Source: Agapanthus africanus
Taxonomy: Eukaryota; Streptophyta; Magnoliopsida; Asparagales; Amaryllidaceae
Assembly (NCBI GenBank): GCA_030015575.1
Contig: JASDDO010000004.1
Coordinates: forward strand, 322,656,654 to 322,720,653
Direction of reading: 5' to 3'
Length of the DNA stretch: 64,000 nucleotides
Made by a program: the position numbers and the translations under genes. The notes below the pieces were generated by a model that saw only the letters and a list, made by a program, of their open reading frames with translations, did no database searches and was not told where the DNA came from. Positions within the stretch are counted from its first letter, which is position 1; every line of letters begins with the position of its first letter. Shown in pieces: positions 1 through 11,343 of this stretch.

Positions 1-1941
1 TGTGTTCCATGAAGGAAAGCATAATTTGGTTGGATTTCATGGATAAAAAAGAGAGGAAAAGGGGAATTTGAGAAAGGCTCTTTTGTAATAGATATTTTAC
101 TCCCATATCGGTGGTAGAGTAGAAAAGAGAGGAGTTTAAATAGCATAAGATGTTATGTAACTTATAAAAGAATAACAAATGTGTTAATGGAAAACCACAC
201 ATGTTCACTCGCTTTGTGGGGCCAGGCCCAGGGCGAATTGTCTTGGGTTTTCTTTTGGAACTTGGCATGTTTCTGACTTTTTAACTTCGACCACCAGTTT
301 TGAATTCAATTAGAATTTGAATTTAAATGGTATTGATTTTGAATTTAAATGGCCTTTGGTCTGTACCTATATAATGCAGAGCAGAACCTAGAGAATAGAA
401 AACACACGATAAAAAATTCTCTGAAAAAAATTCTTCTCATTTCTAAAATTCCTCATCATATCATATTTCAAGTTTTGGAGTTGTGCTATCCGAAGTAGCT
501 TTCAAAGATCTAGCTGCAAGTTGCGAAAACTATTGCAATTTTGACCATTAACTGCGATCAGTTTCGAATTCAATCAGAATTTGAATTTAAATGGGATTGA
601 TTTCGAATTTAATTAGAATTTGAATTTAAATGGCCTTTGGTCTGTACCTATATAATGCAGAACCCAGAGAATAGAAAACACACGCAAAAAAATTCTCTGG
701 AAAAAATTCTTCTCATTTCTAAAATTCCTCATCATATCATATTTCAAGTTTTGGAGCTGTGCTATCCGAAGTAGCTTTCAAAGATCTAGCTGCAATTGGC
801 TGGAGTTGTCTCATCCTGCGAAAACTATTGCAGTACTCGGCACAACCAGGTTGGTGGGGTTAATAGTTTCTTCAAGGCCGGTCTTCAAAAGAAGGCGATT
901 CAGCTCATTTCGGTAACGAGCGTTATTTCTGTTCGTTTAATTTTTAGAAACCGATTATGTTCTATTTATTCTTGATCGGTTTGTTTTGCCTTCTGAAACT
1001 GAATCCGATTTATATAACTGTTACGATAATATTTAATTATCTGTATGGCTATCTTATTTTTGCAACACATTATTGAATTACTTAGCCGAAATATCATGCA
1101 AGATTTAACATATATAGTGGTCCATGATGTCACCTTTAGCAAAAGAACAAACCGTCCCCCCACCCCCCCCACCCCCCACCACGCCCCCGGAAATGAGAAA
1201 TCTATATGTTTGTATTTAATCGGAAAGAGAGACAATACAAAAGCAACAGGAATACAGAAAAAACTTTTCAGAAAGTTCCAAAGGGGAAGAGCTATTAGTG
1301 GAATGAAGTCAAAATAAACAAAGGTAAGAGGGGGCTAATGCTATACAGCTAAGCTAAAGAAAGCATGAATGGTGCCTCTTTTGAGACACAACTTGAATAT
1401 ATGCAACATACAATACAAAATGTTGACGAGACTTGGATTTGAGACAGGAAGCTCCTCCAAATCTCCACATTAATTCCACCACAAAATTGTGAATCTCTTC
1501 AAATTCTCATGCATGCAATACAAAGTGTTCCACATCTTCTATTTTTTTACTTCACACATGTTTGTAGAGTTTTTTTTCCTTTTAAAATATCTCAATAAAC
1601 CTGTTTCTTTTGGAATTTTCTTTAAAGATTATCAAGAAACCATCCTCAAATATAAAAACACACAGTCCAACAGTATTGGTAGTAATTTATTACTTTGAAG
1701 TAAAATTTTATTTCCAAAAACCCATAAAACCTATTATCCTTTTTCATAATTATTTCATTAATGGTCCATCATGAATATTTTCTCTTGGATATATATGTTT
1801 TTGGAATAAATTTGGCTTGTGCGTAGAAAATTTACGGTCATTAGAACAAAATGTAGATTTTTAAAGAACTGGCCTCATTTTCTCTAACTTCCCTCAGTAA
1901 ATATAGTAGAGTTGGGAGAGAGATCAGTTCTACTTATGTTT
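1..1941. other. Gene-free flank left of the Tat gypsy element
   Basis: No coding frame here resembles a protein I know. The stretch is AT-rich. It holds an imperfect tandem duplication with a TATA-like word (300-820), a C-rich run around 1155-1195, and otherwise featureless sequence to 1941. The part from about 200 to 950 reads like a degraded LTR, with a TATA box followed by a short transcribed-looking leader, but I found neither a second LTR nor a target duplication. The few short open frames are under 95 codons and have random-looking composition. Confidence 0.5.
300..820. repeat. Imperfect tandem duplication with TATA-like box, possibly LTR remnant
   Basis: Two copies lie about 280 bp apart. 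Each contains the run gaatttgaatttaaatgg, then cctttggtctgtacc, the TATA-like word tatataatgcag, and cctcatcatatcatatttc followed by agttttggag. The second copy continues into sequence ending near 930. The order of TATA box and A/C-rich leader is typical of a plant copia LTR promoter, so this may be part of a solo or truncated LTR on the plus strand with a duplicated promoter. The family is not assigned. Confidence 0.5.
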
Positions 1942-1946
1942 CTTCG

Positions 1947-4348
1947 TGATGGAGGTCTGGATCTCCTTCAGATGTTATCTCCCGTTGATCTGCTGCGAGC
2001 GCTGATGGATGGCTGAGATTGAGCTGGAGGGTTGACCCCTGGAGCGTGTGGATCTCAATGGGCTTGGATTTGGGGTTGAGCCAAGCTACCTGCAAGGAAG
2101 TCCCGGGGTGGTCGTACCACCAAGGACCCTCCGACGATCAAGTTAGTGGTGTAAATTGGGCAGAGTAGCGGCCTAGTGGAAAGAATTGCGTATCTCGATC
2201 GTCTGAGGGAGTGGTTTATATAGCGGCAGCAATGGGCATGCAGGCGCGAGAATCACGCCGGCCGTTACGCCTCTAACGTTACGCCCGCGCGATAGGCGGG
2301 ATCCCACAATAATGACGAGATATGCTCGTTAATGGGGGATCGTGATGGCGTGGAACGCGGGAGCGTGGGTGGCGGTTATCTCGCGCTCAGCCAGATTCGC
2401 GGAGACGAGGCGGATGCGCCTGTGATTGGTGCTGTTGGTCGGTCGATGAGACCGAGGAAGATGAGCTCGGCGGGAGGCTCGGGGACGAGCGGGAGGTCGA
2501 GGTATCTTGGTTCTGCGATAGCCCGGAGGCGAGCTGAGAAGGCCGAGGATGCCAATTGTGCAGGGGGCTCAGAGGCGAGCCAACGGTTGTTTGTAAGGAG
2601 GGCATAAGAGTGGTGTGGACGATCGCAGAAGGCCGGCTACGTCCATGGGTCGTAGGCCCGGGGTATTCTTCCGACGTACTGTTCTTGGTCCCTCCTTGCA
2701 AGCTTCGGGACACGTCATCTGCCACGTGTCATGTTCATATCAGATTTTTGTATTTTTATACCGTCCAATTTTTATCATATTGCTTATCGGTAGGTACTCT
2801 TGAGCCGTGTTTGCTAGTCAATTGCAGGATATAGGTTCTCGGCTCTAAACGATGAAATTCATGAAAAAGAACGACAAAATCCGGGTTCCTGCCAACCACA
2901 GATAAAACACGGGTCTCCGCTCTCTATCCGTATGTTGCCACACACCAGTTTAAGAGACAAAATGGAAAATCGATTGCCATCTTCATGCACAAAGCACAAT
3001 GGCAACACCAAGTCCAAGAAATCTATGCGGAGCTCGAGGAAATCATGACAAAAAGATCCACATCAAATCACCTTTTGATCAACAAAAATTCTGGAAAATC
3101 GTGAAGAAAATATGAGAAAAAACATGTACCCGAATAAAGGATATAGAAGACCAGGGAAGCACAAAAAGACAGAGACCCCAACTCTCCTATAGGGCCGCGG
3201 AACCGCGGCCAATAAGGGGGTCTAGGCCGCGGTTCCGCGGCCGTCCTGGCTTATCGGCTGAAGATTTTTTAGGGGCTGTTTGGTCTTTTCATGATGGTTC
3301 AGAATGTTGCCATAATTTTCCATTTCCCGGCCTATAAATAGTCCAGAACTTGCCAAAGCCAATGGTGCTTAATCTTGTAATTTTAATTTTAGAATACATG
3401 TATTGTTCTTCTTCCTCCTCTCATCTCTTCTCCATTGAAAACTTGTAGTGAGCTTTTGTGAGCGAAGAATGAATAAATGAGTTCTTTGTTATCATGCTTG
3501 TCTTGTTCTTTTTATAATTGCTTGTAATTTTCATTTGCTAATTTAGTTGTTGTTATTTATGTTTGTTTCTTTCTTGTTCTCTTTTCCTTTATCCTTAAAC
3601 AATCATGATGCTTACGCTTGATCCTTGCCGAGGTGAGGTCGCAAATAACTAGTTGTAATCTTCTAATCTCTTTCTTTCTACCTTCCTCTTTTGTTTTATT
3701 TTCTTTCTGTTATGATGTGTGAGTAGTTTCCATACTTGTTAGGGTAGGATAAGAGAAGTTTGAGAGAAGGAAATCTCTCTCACTCTTTCCTTGCCCAACA
3801 TCTTAAAGCGGACTCCCGTTAATTGAACCACAATCCGCTCCCTACGGCACCCTATCCTATATGATAGCGGTGATTCCGTAGTGAGACCGGTTGTGGTTGA
3901 ATTAACCGGAGGTTATGGCTAAGAGCCAAGAACGGACGGACAAGCACCAAAAGGAAGAACTTATGCGTTGGAAAGCCTAGCTTATACTCGCAAGTTCCTT
4001 CCTAGTCGTGCTAATCCCCGTTGTTGTCGATTACCGTAACACCGATATTAAGAGTGGCAACGAAAGAAGTGAGCGACTCCTAACTCAAACTAACCTAATC
4101 CTAACCCTAACATGCTCTCTTTACATATCATTTTAGCACATACTTAATCTCAAAACAAACTTGGACATTTGGACTTAACTCGTTAAAGCATATAGAAAAA
4201 GATTCCCATCTTCCTGCGGACGACCCGTACTCAACCGGCTAGCTACAAGCGAAATCGTCTTGATTGCGGTAATTAACTAAACTTTAGCACGCAAAACCTC
4301 TAACAATCATGTCACGATCTGGGAAATCACCGATATCGGGTATCATCA
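1947..4348 (-). repeat. 3' LTR of the Tat gypsy element, split by a solo LTR
   Basis: It matches 16404-17202 along its length except for the later insertion at 2732-4309 and a few short length differences. It begins TGATGGAGG and ends TATCATCA in plus-strand terms. Without the insertion it is about 820 bp, against 799 bp for its partner. A TATA-like tttatatagcgg on the plus strand (about 2215) lies inside, but transcription of the element would run on the minus strand. Confidence 0.9.
2732..4309 (+). mobile_element. Solo LTR A, probably Ty3/gypsy of the Athila/Tat group
   Basis: This 1578-bp insert starts TGttcatatcag and ends ctaacaatCA. It is flanked by the 5-bp duplication TGTCA at 2727-2731 and 4310-4314. 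The other LTR of the host element lacks the insert, which proves it came later. Its own promoter faces plus: cctataaatag at about 3341, aataaatga at about 3471. Near the 3' end it has ctgcggacgacccgtactc, similar to the conserved end of Athila/Tat/Ogre LTRs. No internal coding region is left, so it is the usual product of recombination between two LTRs. A paired GC-rich palindrome lies at 3193-3242. Confidence 0.85.
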
Positions 4349-4366
4349 TTAGCCCCCTACTCTCGT
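4349..4366 (-). promoter_or_regulatory. Polypurine tract of the Tat gypsy element
   Basis: On the minus strand the sequence is GAGAGTAGGGGGCTAA, ending directly at the first base of the 3' LTR. This is the expected place and composition of the primer for plus-strand DNA synthesis in LTR retrotransposons. Confidence 0.75.
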
Positions 4367-4867
4367 CCCGACCTGCTCACGGGTCGGGTCGAGAGTAGTC
4401 TGCCAGGTCACCCGAGGTGAGCTCCTTTTCGAAGATATCGTAAGTGCATATTCCCGGGCAATCGGCCGTATTTTCTTGATGACGTCAGTGGATCAGGGGT
4501 CAGATCTTGCATTAAAGAGGAATCACCGGATCGTGCGTACGTTCGTCGAAGCGACAGCCCATGTGTCTGGCGCTGGTTGGCTGACGCAAACGGGCTGCAG
4601 GTTTCCCGCGCCTGATGGGGTGCGACCAATGCGTGCGCAATAGGTGGAGCGATGGTGGCCGTCGATTGCGAAGAGTCGTTTTGGCGGGAGATGACTGTCT
4701 CCATTGGATGTGTACGCCGACAGCTATAAATAGAGGTGGGATCCCCATCAGGGCCCATACCTTTTCATAATTTCCTCGTCTTGAGTCTTGTTAGCTCGAC
4801 GCTCTCCTTTTTTGGTCGGGATATCTGCGTTTTCTCTCCTGAGGACTCATCCCCTCCATCAAGTTAG

Positions 4868-6966
4868 ATGTTTTCTTGTGAAGAGTCTGTAGAAATAGTT
4901 CGGGTAGAGTCTAGGGAGCCCCCTGTAGATTCTTCCTCTTCTTCTTCTGCTTCTGAGTCGGAGTCCTCCCCGGAAGTTAGGGTCAGATCCTCTTCCCGGG
5001 GTCGCGCGATGGGGGTGGTCCCCAAAGCGGAGGCCGCGGATGCCCCTGGTGTGTCATCCACGATGAGGTATGAGGATGAGCTCGCCACCGTTCGGGCTCG
5101 TTTCCACATTCCTCCCGGCTATTCGCTACGTTTGGCCGAGGAAGGGGAGAGGGCAGATCAGGTACGGGGCAAGGAGATTGCCCTGTACCTGGAAGCCTTT
5201 TGGGCCGGAATGCGCCTGCCCTTCTCTCTCGAGGTTATTGAGACGCTGAATCATTTTGGGTTAGCCCCGGGCCAGCTAGCACCGAACTCCTGGAGGATTC
5301 TCTTTGGGTTCCTGGTCCGTTTGAAATTGCACTTGATCCCTTTCAGGATGTGTACTCTCGCCTCTTCTCTCTGTTACAAAAGTCACCCCGACACTCGCAC
5401 GGGCGAGCCGAGATGGGTATACCTCTCTTTTAGGAAACAACGGGGAAGTGCTGCCGGGTCGGGGGTCATCGTGGTACCTTCTTCCATCCATGATTGGAAG
5501 AAGAAGTTTTTCTTTGTTGGGCCGCCCGAGGGTGAGGACTGGCCCGTGCCCACCCAGTGGTCTAGGGATAGCCGCCAGCGGGAGAGTCAGTCGAATGACC
5601 CCAACGCGGAGAAAGTGGTAGAGTTGGAGCCCATTCCCCGGGCTGACGTGCTGCTTTCTGAACATGCCCTTAGTTGGGCTGGGCTCAGCCTCGCCTTGTT
5701 CACGGTTAAGTTAGGAGTTTACAAGCGATCTGTTTAGACTTGTGTTTATTTTTATTTTTACTTGCATTACTGACTCCATTGTGCCTTGTCTTGTGTAGAA
5801 CCCATGGACATGAGAAAATTCCGAACGACCATGCACAAGCAGAAGAAGGGGTCGAGGGCCGGAGGTGCCAGCTCCTCCCGTCCGACGTTGGCCCCGGCTC
5901 TCCCGGCAGCCGCTCCATCTAGGAATTCCAGTGTGCCCCGTTCCGCGGAGTCCAGCCAGGCGCCGATCCGAAAGCGGGTTCGGGAACAAGATGCCCGGGC
6001 TTCGGAGATAGAGACTGGATCCCCGGCGTCGTCCCTCAAGAGGTTGCACAGGACGGTTCCGCGCACCCCAACCTCATCGATCTTTGTGGACGAGGGGGAC
6101 TTCCGCTTTGAGGTGCCATCGGGGATTTCCGTTGCTGACAGCCTTCTGACAGAGATGGAGAGGTCGGCCGGGGGCAAAATCTCTCGGGGGACCCTCAGGG
6201 CGCAAATGGCGGTCATCTCCCAAGAGGCTGAGCAGGTTAGTGCTCACACCTCACTTGGGTTTTCATTCAGCGTCTTATTATTCGTGAGATTGGGTGCCCC
6301 CTTTCCTTTTTGACCCCCTTTTGATTTCTTCAGGTCCTCCAGCACGTCGCCCTCGTCGTCTACATGGAGGACGAGGAAATTGCCCCGACGATGCGGGCTG
6401 CGGGTGAGTTCTCCTCGCTGGAGGAGAGATCGAAGTTGGAGTTGGAGGCGGCGATGGCGAGGGACGCTGTCCTTGAGGACGAGGTGGAGGCCGGGAAACA
6501 GGAGGTCGCCTGGTACCGTGAGGCTGCCCGGGCCACCAAAGCCAAGCTAGAGGACTCCAAGGTGCTCGTCGGCACCCTGAAGAAGTCGGCGAGCTCTTTC
6601 CGGAAGGAGTGCGAGGCGGCGATGGAGGGGATGAGGCGAGCCGAGCTCAGAGCGTCGAAGGCGGTGGAGAACTATAAGAAGTCGGACCATTTTTACACCG
6701 ACCTAGCCGCAGCCTCTACCATCGTCTGACACGATGCCCCCGACGCCGTCAAGGCTCAGATGCCGGAGTTCCCTGATGAAGAGCTCCGGGGTGAATATAC
6801 TCGCGGGGATGACGCACAGGGAGATGCCCCTGGAAGCTCTGCCGGGGAAGAGGCCCCCGGTGGGGGCGGCGCCAAGGCTCCTGCGATGGGCGTCGATCCT
6901 AAAGACGTAGTCCCGGTCGTGGTGGACGCAGTGCTCCTTGGGGTTGCCCCCGTCCCTGAGGCCTGA
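4868..6966 (+). CDS. Antisense accessory gene of the Tat element (Transposase_28-like)
   Basis: It is coded opposite to gag-pol, between pol and the 3' LTR. The first block (about 4868-5700) starts with an acidic, Ser-rich tail and continues into a globular part with RFHIPPGYSLRLAEEGER, then LYLEAFWAGMRLPFS and LNHFGLAPGQLAPNSWRIL. This pattern matches the plant 'putative gypsy-type transposon' domain (Pfam Transposase_28). Later blocks (about 5786-6240 and 6333-6966) give a basic, low-complexity segment and then an Ala/Glu/Lys-rich stretch that should form a coiled coil. The gaps between blocks look like introns, as expected for such genes. Antisense accessory frames in this position are known in Tat elements. 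Their function is unknown. This copy is a fossil with at least one break. I do not know the product beyond the domain resemblance. Confidence 0.65.
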
Positions 6967-7303
6967 AACCCCTCGTCTTCTTATATCTTTTTTTGTTGCT
7001 TTGGGAATCTTGTAAGCCTCCGGGCGTTTTTGTAAGGCCGGGGGGCGAATAATACCTTTGTAAAGACTTTTGAATGAAGTATTTTTTGCGGTGCTTGGCG
7101 CAATTTTTCCTTTTGCTTGTTGTTAAATCTCTGTTTGCACGATGCTGAGCTTAGAGAATTTCATTTGACGACTGCACGTCGAGTTGAATTTAACCATTTT
7201 GTCAATTGCTTAAGTGTGCAAAGACCTGTATGAGGTCGGTATTTTTGTGGCCTCGAAGTCGACGTGGGGGTCGCGTAGTGAAGATACGTCGGGGTTATCC
7301 TCT
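6967..7303. other. Non-coding spacer between accessory gene and tandem array
   Basis: It begins just after the last accessory frame. It has T-rich stretches and a possible plant-type poly(A) signal region near 7048-7080 (gcgaataatacc and ttgaatgaag), consistent with the 3' end of a plus-strand accessory transcript. No protein-like frame is seen. Confidence 0.4.
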
Positions 7304-8520
7304 AAGGATGGACCGAGCAGGGATGCTGCCCGGTTGCCTCTTGGCGAGGGCTTAGATCCCTGGCATCGTGGGGTAGTGAACTACCAGCCAGGGATAACCG
7401 AGCAGGGTAGCTGCTCGGCTGCCTCTTGGTGAGGGCTTCGATCTTTAGCGCAGGAGGGGCCGTAAGAGGCCTGCTAAGGATGGACCGAGCAGGGTTTCTG
7501 CCCTGTTGCATCTTGGCGAGGGCTTAGATCCCCGGCGTCGTGGGTTAGTGAACTACCAGCCAGGGATAGCCGAGCAGGGTAGCTGCTCGGTTTCCTCTTG
7601 GTGAGGGCTTCGATCTTTAGCACGGGAGGGGCCGTAAGAGGACTGCTAAGGATGGACCGAGCAGGGTTGCTGTCCGGTTGCCTTTTGGCGAGAGCTTAGA
7701 TCCCCGGCATCGTGGGATAGTGAACTACCAGCCAGGGATAACCGAGCATGGTAGCTGCTCGGTTGCCTTTTGGTGAGGGCTTCAATCCTTAGCGTGGGAG
7801 GGGCCGTAAGAGGCCTGCTAAGGATGGACCGAGCAGAGTTGCTGCCCGGTTGCCTCTTGGCGAGGGCTTAGATCCCCGGCGTCGTGGGGTAGTGAACTAC
7901 CAGCCAGGGATAACCGAGCAGGGTAGCTTCTTGGTTGCCTCTTGGTGAGGGCTTCGATCCTTAGCGCGGGAAGGGCCGTAAGAGGCCTGCTAAGGATAAA
8001 CCGAGCAGGGTTGCTGTCCGGTTGCCTCTTAGCAAGGGCTTAGATCCCCAGCGTCGTGGGGTAGTGAACTACCAGCCAGGGATAACCGAGCAGGGTAGCT
8101 GCTCGGTTGCCTCTTGGTGAGGGCTTCGATCCTTAGCGCGGGAGGGGCCGTAAGAGGCCTGCTAAGGATGGACCGAGCATGGTTGCTTCCCAGTTGCCTC
8201 TTGGTGAGAGCTTAGATCCCCAGCGTCATGGGGTAGTGAACTACCAGCCAGGGATAACCGAGTAGGGTAGCTGCTTGGTTGCCTCTTGGTGAGGGCTTCG
8301 ATCCTTAGCGCGGGAGGGGCTGCAAGAGACCTATTAAGGATGGACCGAGCAGGGTTGCTGCCCGGTTGCCTCTTGGCGAGGGCTTAGATCCCTGGCATCC
8401 TGGGGTAGTGAACTACCAGCCAGGGATAACAGAGCAGGGTAGCTGCTTGGTTGCCTCTTGGTGAGGGCTTCGATCCTTAGTGCGGGAGGGGCTGTAAGTG
8501 GCCTACTAAGGACGTGCTGA
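7304..8520. repeat. 172-bp tandem array, seven copies, inside the Tat element
   Basis: The word aaggatggaccgagcagg or a close variant recurs at about 7305, 7477, 7649, 7821, 7993, 8165 and 8337, giving a period of about 172 bp. An eighth, decayed start lies at about 8509. Each unit has two related halves of about 86 bp. One half carries gcctcttggcgagggctta and the other gcctcttggtgagggcttc. Copies differ by a few per cent. Tandem arrays between pol and the 3' LTR are a known feature of Tat/Ogre/Grande elements. Confidence 0.9.
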
Positions 8521-8769
8521 GCAGGGTAGCCTCTCGGTCGATTCGTGAGGTTCTGTACGACCTTCCCGGTGTGAGTATCGGGAAGAGGGACAGTCACGGG
8601 CGACACGTGTCATGAACGCGTGGGGGAGGCGAAGCGTCGGAGCATCGTCGTTTCGATTTCGCTGAGAAAGGCTCGATGTCTGCCGACGTTGTGGGTGAAA
8701 CGGAGGGAGCGTTGATCACTCCTTTCTTCACCTCTTGGGGAGTACATTTGTGGGTGAAATGGGCGACTG

Positions 8770-9300
8770 TTGGACTCTTGGAGAGTTGTGGGCTATAAAA
8801 TGGAGGAAGCGTTGATCACTCCTTTCTTCACACCCAAAAACGTAAGAATGGAGGATTTCCCTTTTACCATCCCCGACATCATAAACTTCGAGGACGTGTA
8901 CCTCTACGATCAGTACTGCATCGAGGACACGGTGCAGTTAGCGATAGGCCGCATTGAGGATCATTTCGGCCGACTGCTTCCCCGGCGCTCCCCCTGCTCT
9001 AGCTGTTGATGTACTCCATCTGGAGGGCGTCACTGGGGCTCTACAACCCCTTGTCCGAGTAGCTGAAGGACGAGGCGGTTGGTAAGCTAAGGTCTTTGCG
9101 GCGCTTCGGCCTGATCTCCGTAGGTCGGAGGGATCACTCGGTGGCACTCATCCTTGAGTGCTACCAATTGAGGCACGATACCGACGCTCGCGGACGGCGT
9201 CAGAGGAAAAGATCTGAGGCGGCGAGGGCTCGGCTGGTGGAAATATCCTCAGAGTACTACGGGCAATGTTCCCTGCACCCCCTTCCCCCGCTATTGTAAT
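8770..9300 (+). other. Second antisense coding-like block of the Tat element
   Basis: A plus-strand frame after the array encodes MEDFPFTIPDIINFEDVYLY and continues with an acidic, aromatic-rich segment to about 9009. A basic, Arg-rich frame follows to about 9300. An aataaac word at about 9344 could serve as a poly(A) signal. The piece may be a further part of the accessory region or an independent small gene. I do not recognise a domain. It is a fragment with breaks. Confidence 0.35.
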
Positions 9301-9469
9301 TTTCTTTTTCGATGTACGGCTGAGGAGCTTATAGTACCCTTTTGAATAAACAAAACTTTTCCTTTTGCATTGTTTTATTGATCCCTTCCTATTATATAAA
9401 CAGAAAGAACTTGAGAAAAGTTTACATTGCCTTAGTAAAAGAAGTACACGCTAGTAGATGTTCTTTTTA

Positions 9470-10500
9470 TTAGTACAGTTTGGGCTTCTCGGTGTTGTAA
9501 GGCCGTGGAAACTTGAGTCCTTCCGCGTCTTGCAAACGGCAGGCAGTACCTCGGAGACGAGGAAATGGCCGCCCCATTTTAGGGAAAACTTATGCAGCCT
9601 GCCTTGGTCGACGAACTTGTTCCGCCTTAGGACCAGGTCTCCTGTCTTGAAGAAGCGACGCTTGACTCACGCATTGTAGTAGCGGGCGGTTTGTTGCTGA
9701 TAGGAGGCAGCTCTTATCTGAGCCCGGTCTCGTTTCTCTAACAAGATGTCCAGATTGGTTCGCAACACCGAGGTGTTTGCTTCATCGTCGAAGTGTTCGA
9801 CCCGGTGACTGGGTAGCCCGATCTCCGCTGGGACAATTGCTTCGGTCCCGTAGCAGAGGCTGAAAGGGGTTTCCCAGGTGGGGGTCTCTTTGACGTGCAT
9901 AGGGCCTATAGGACCCGGGACAATTCCTCGACCCAACTGCCTTGGCGTCCTTCTAGGCGTGTCCGGAGACCCCGGAGAACGTCCCGATTAGCGACTTCGG
10001 CTTGCCTGTTGCATTGGGGATGTGTGACCACGGCGAACTTCATGAGGATATGATATTCATTGTAGAATTCCTTCACTTTTTCGTTTTCGAAGTTCGTCCC
10101 GTGGTCGGTGATGATACACCTCGGGATGCCGAACCAGAGTATCACGTTGTTCTGCAGGAACTTGATAGTCGTGGTGGCGTCCGGTTTCCTGATGGGGATG
10201 GCCTCAATCCATTTTATGAAGTAATTCACTGCGACGAGGACATACTTGTGCCCGCCCGTACCGGTAGGGAACTGGCCTATCATGTCCATTCCCCACTAGG
10301 CAAACGGCCACGGGGAGGTTAGGGCGGTCAGCTCGGTAGCCGGAAGGCGAGGTATGCTTCCGTAGAATTGGCAACTTTTGCATCTCCTGACGATCTTCTG
10401 GGCGTCTTGGTGAATAGTTGGCCAGTAGTACCCATGGAGCAATGCCTTTTGGATTAAGGTGCAGGCCCCTTGGTGTGCGTCGCCGACCCTTTCGTGGATT
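9470..10500 (-). CDS. Integrase region of the Tat gypsy pol
   Basis: It runs on the minus strand from the zinc-binding part (about 10500-10340, with HGYYWPTI and CKSCQFYG) through the catalytic core (about 10290-9900) to the C-terminal part (about 9660-9480, with TGDLVLRRNKF). The core shows DMIGQFPTGTGGHKYVLVAV, ITDHGTNFEN and THPQCNRQAEVANRD, the usual plant gypsy integrase motifs around the D, D and E residues. There is no chromodomain, which agrees with Tat. The enzyme would insert the element DNA into host chromatin. This is a fossil copy with several breaks. Confidence 0.85.
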
Positions 10501-10599
10501 TCACGGAGGACGTAGTCGGCTTCATGGGGGTCGACGCACCGGAGCAGGGGCTGAGTGAAGGACTTCTTGTAAAGGTTCCTATTGCTCCAGACGAAGTGA

Positions 10600-11343
10600 C
10601 GGGCTTTGGCGCGGGCTGCTCTTCGATCTTTTGGAAGGATACCTTCCCTTAGGAATTCCACGATGGGCTTCCTCCAGTCTCGATCTTCTTCCCGGGCTGT
10701 GTACAGATGAAGTATTGTCGCCCCGTCTTCCACACTGGGCCATGGCAAGATCTCGAAGAGGATAGATCTCTTGTTGTTGGCCGAGTAGGACGAAGCCAGC
10801 TTACTCAAGGCGTCGGCTTGGGTGTTGAGCTGTCTGGGTATTTGCTCTACCTGGACTTTGTCGAAGTTCTTTCGAAGTCTTCTTACCTCGGCTAGATACT
10901 TCACCATTAGAGGTTCCCGAGCCTCTAAATGGCCGGTCACTTGGCCAACGACCAGGGCTGAGTCACTGCGGATCCGAATTGTTGTCAGCCCCAGCCCGGA
11001 GGCTATGCACAGTCCAGCCAGCAGGGCCTCGTATTTTGCCGCGTTATTTGAGGTCTTGAACCCGAGCTTCAGAGAATACTCCATTTCGCCCTCGTTCGGG
11101 CCTCGAATGATGAGGCCGACACCACATCCTTCCTTGGTCAAGGACCCGTCGACGTAAATGATCCAATTTGGGACTGAGTCGGGCTTCCCCTCGATCGAGG
11201 GTTGAACTGTGAGGGTCGGTGTGGACTCCGGTTCCTTGCTGGGGATGGTGCACTCGACGATAAAATCGACCAGGGCTTGTGCTTTGATAACCTGCATCGG
11301 GCAGTATTTTATGTCAAACTGGGACAACTCCCACCTTCACTTC
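10600..11343 (-). CDS. Archaeal-type RNase H and linker of the Tat gypsy pol
   Basis: The minus-strand frame contains WIIYVDGSLTKEGCGVG, then NNAAKYEALLAGL, IRSDSALVVGQ and QADALSKLA. This is the classic order of an archaeal-type RNase H, with the acidic catalytic residues of the first, second, third and last motifs all visible. In Tat elements this domain is an extra RNase H behind the usual one. It leads into the integrase zinc-binding region. The upstream boundary at 11343 is set by solo LTR B, which separates it from the first RNase H. Confidence 0.85.

Noticed and set aside
2387-2725. Minus-strand Ser/Pro-rich frame in the Tat LTR, with a similar one at 16766-17203
   Set aside because: Both are inside the LTR copies, and the composition is that of a GC-rich LTR with no domain.
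7304-8520. Regular repeats that could suggest a CRISPR-like array
   Set aside because: Units of 172 bp are contiguous without unique spacers and lie in a plant retrotransposon.
10002-11157. Plus-strand frames across the integrase and RNase H region
   Set aside because: They lie opposite clear minus-strand pol domains and show no motifs of their own.
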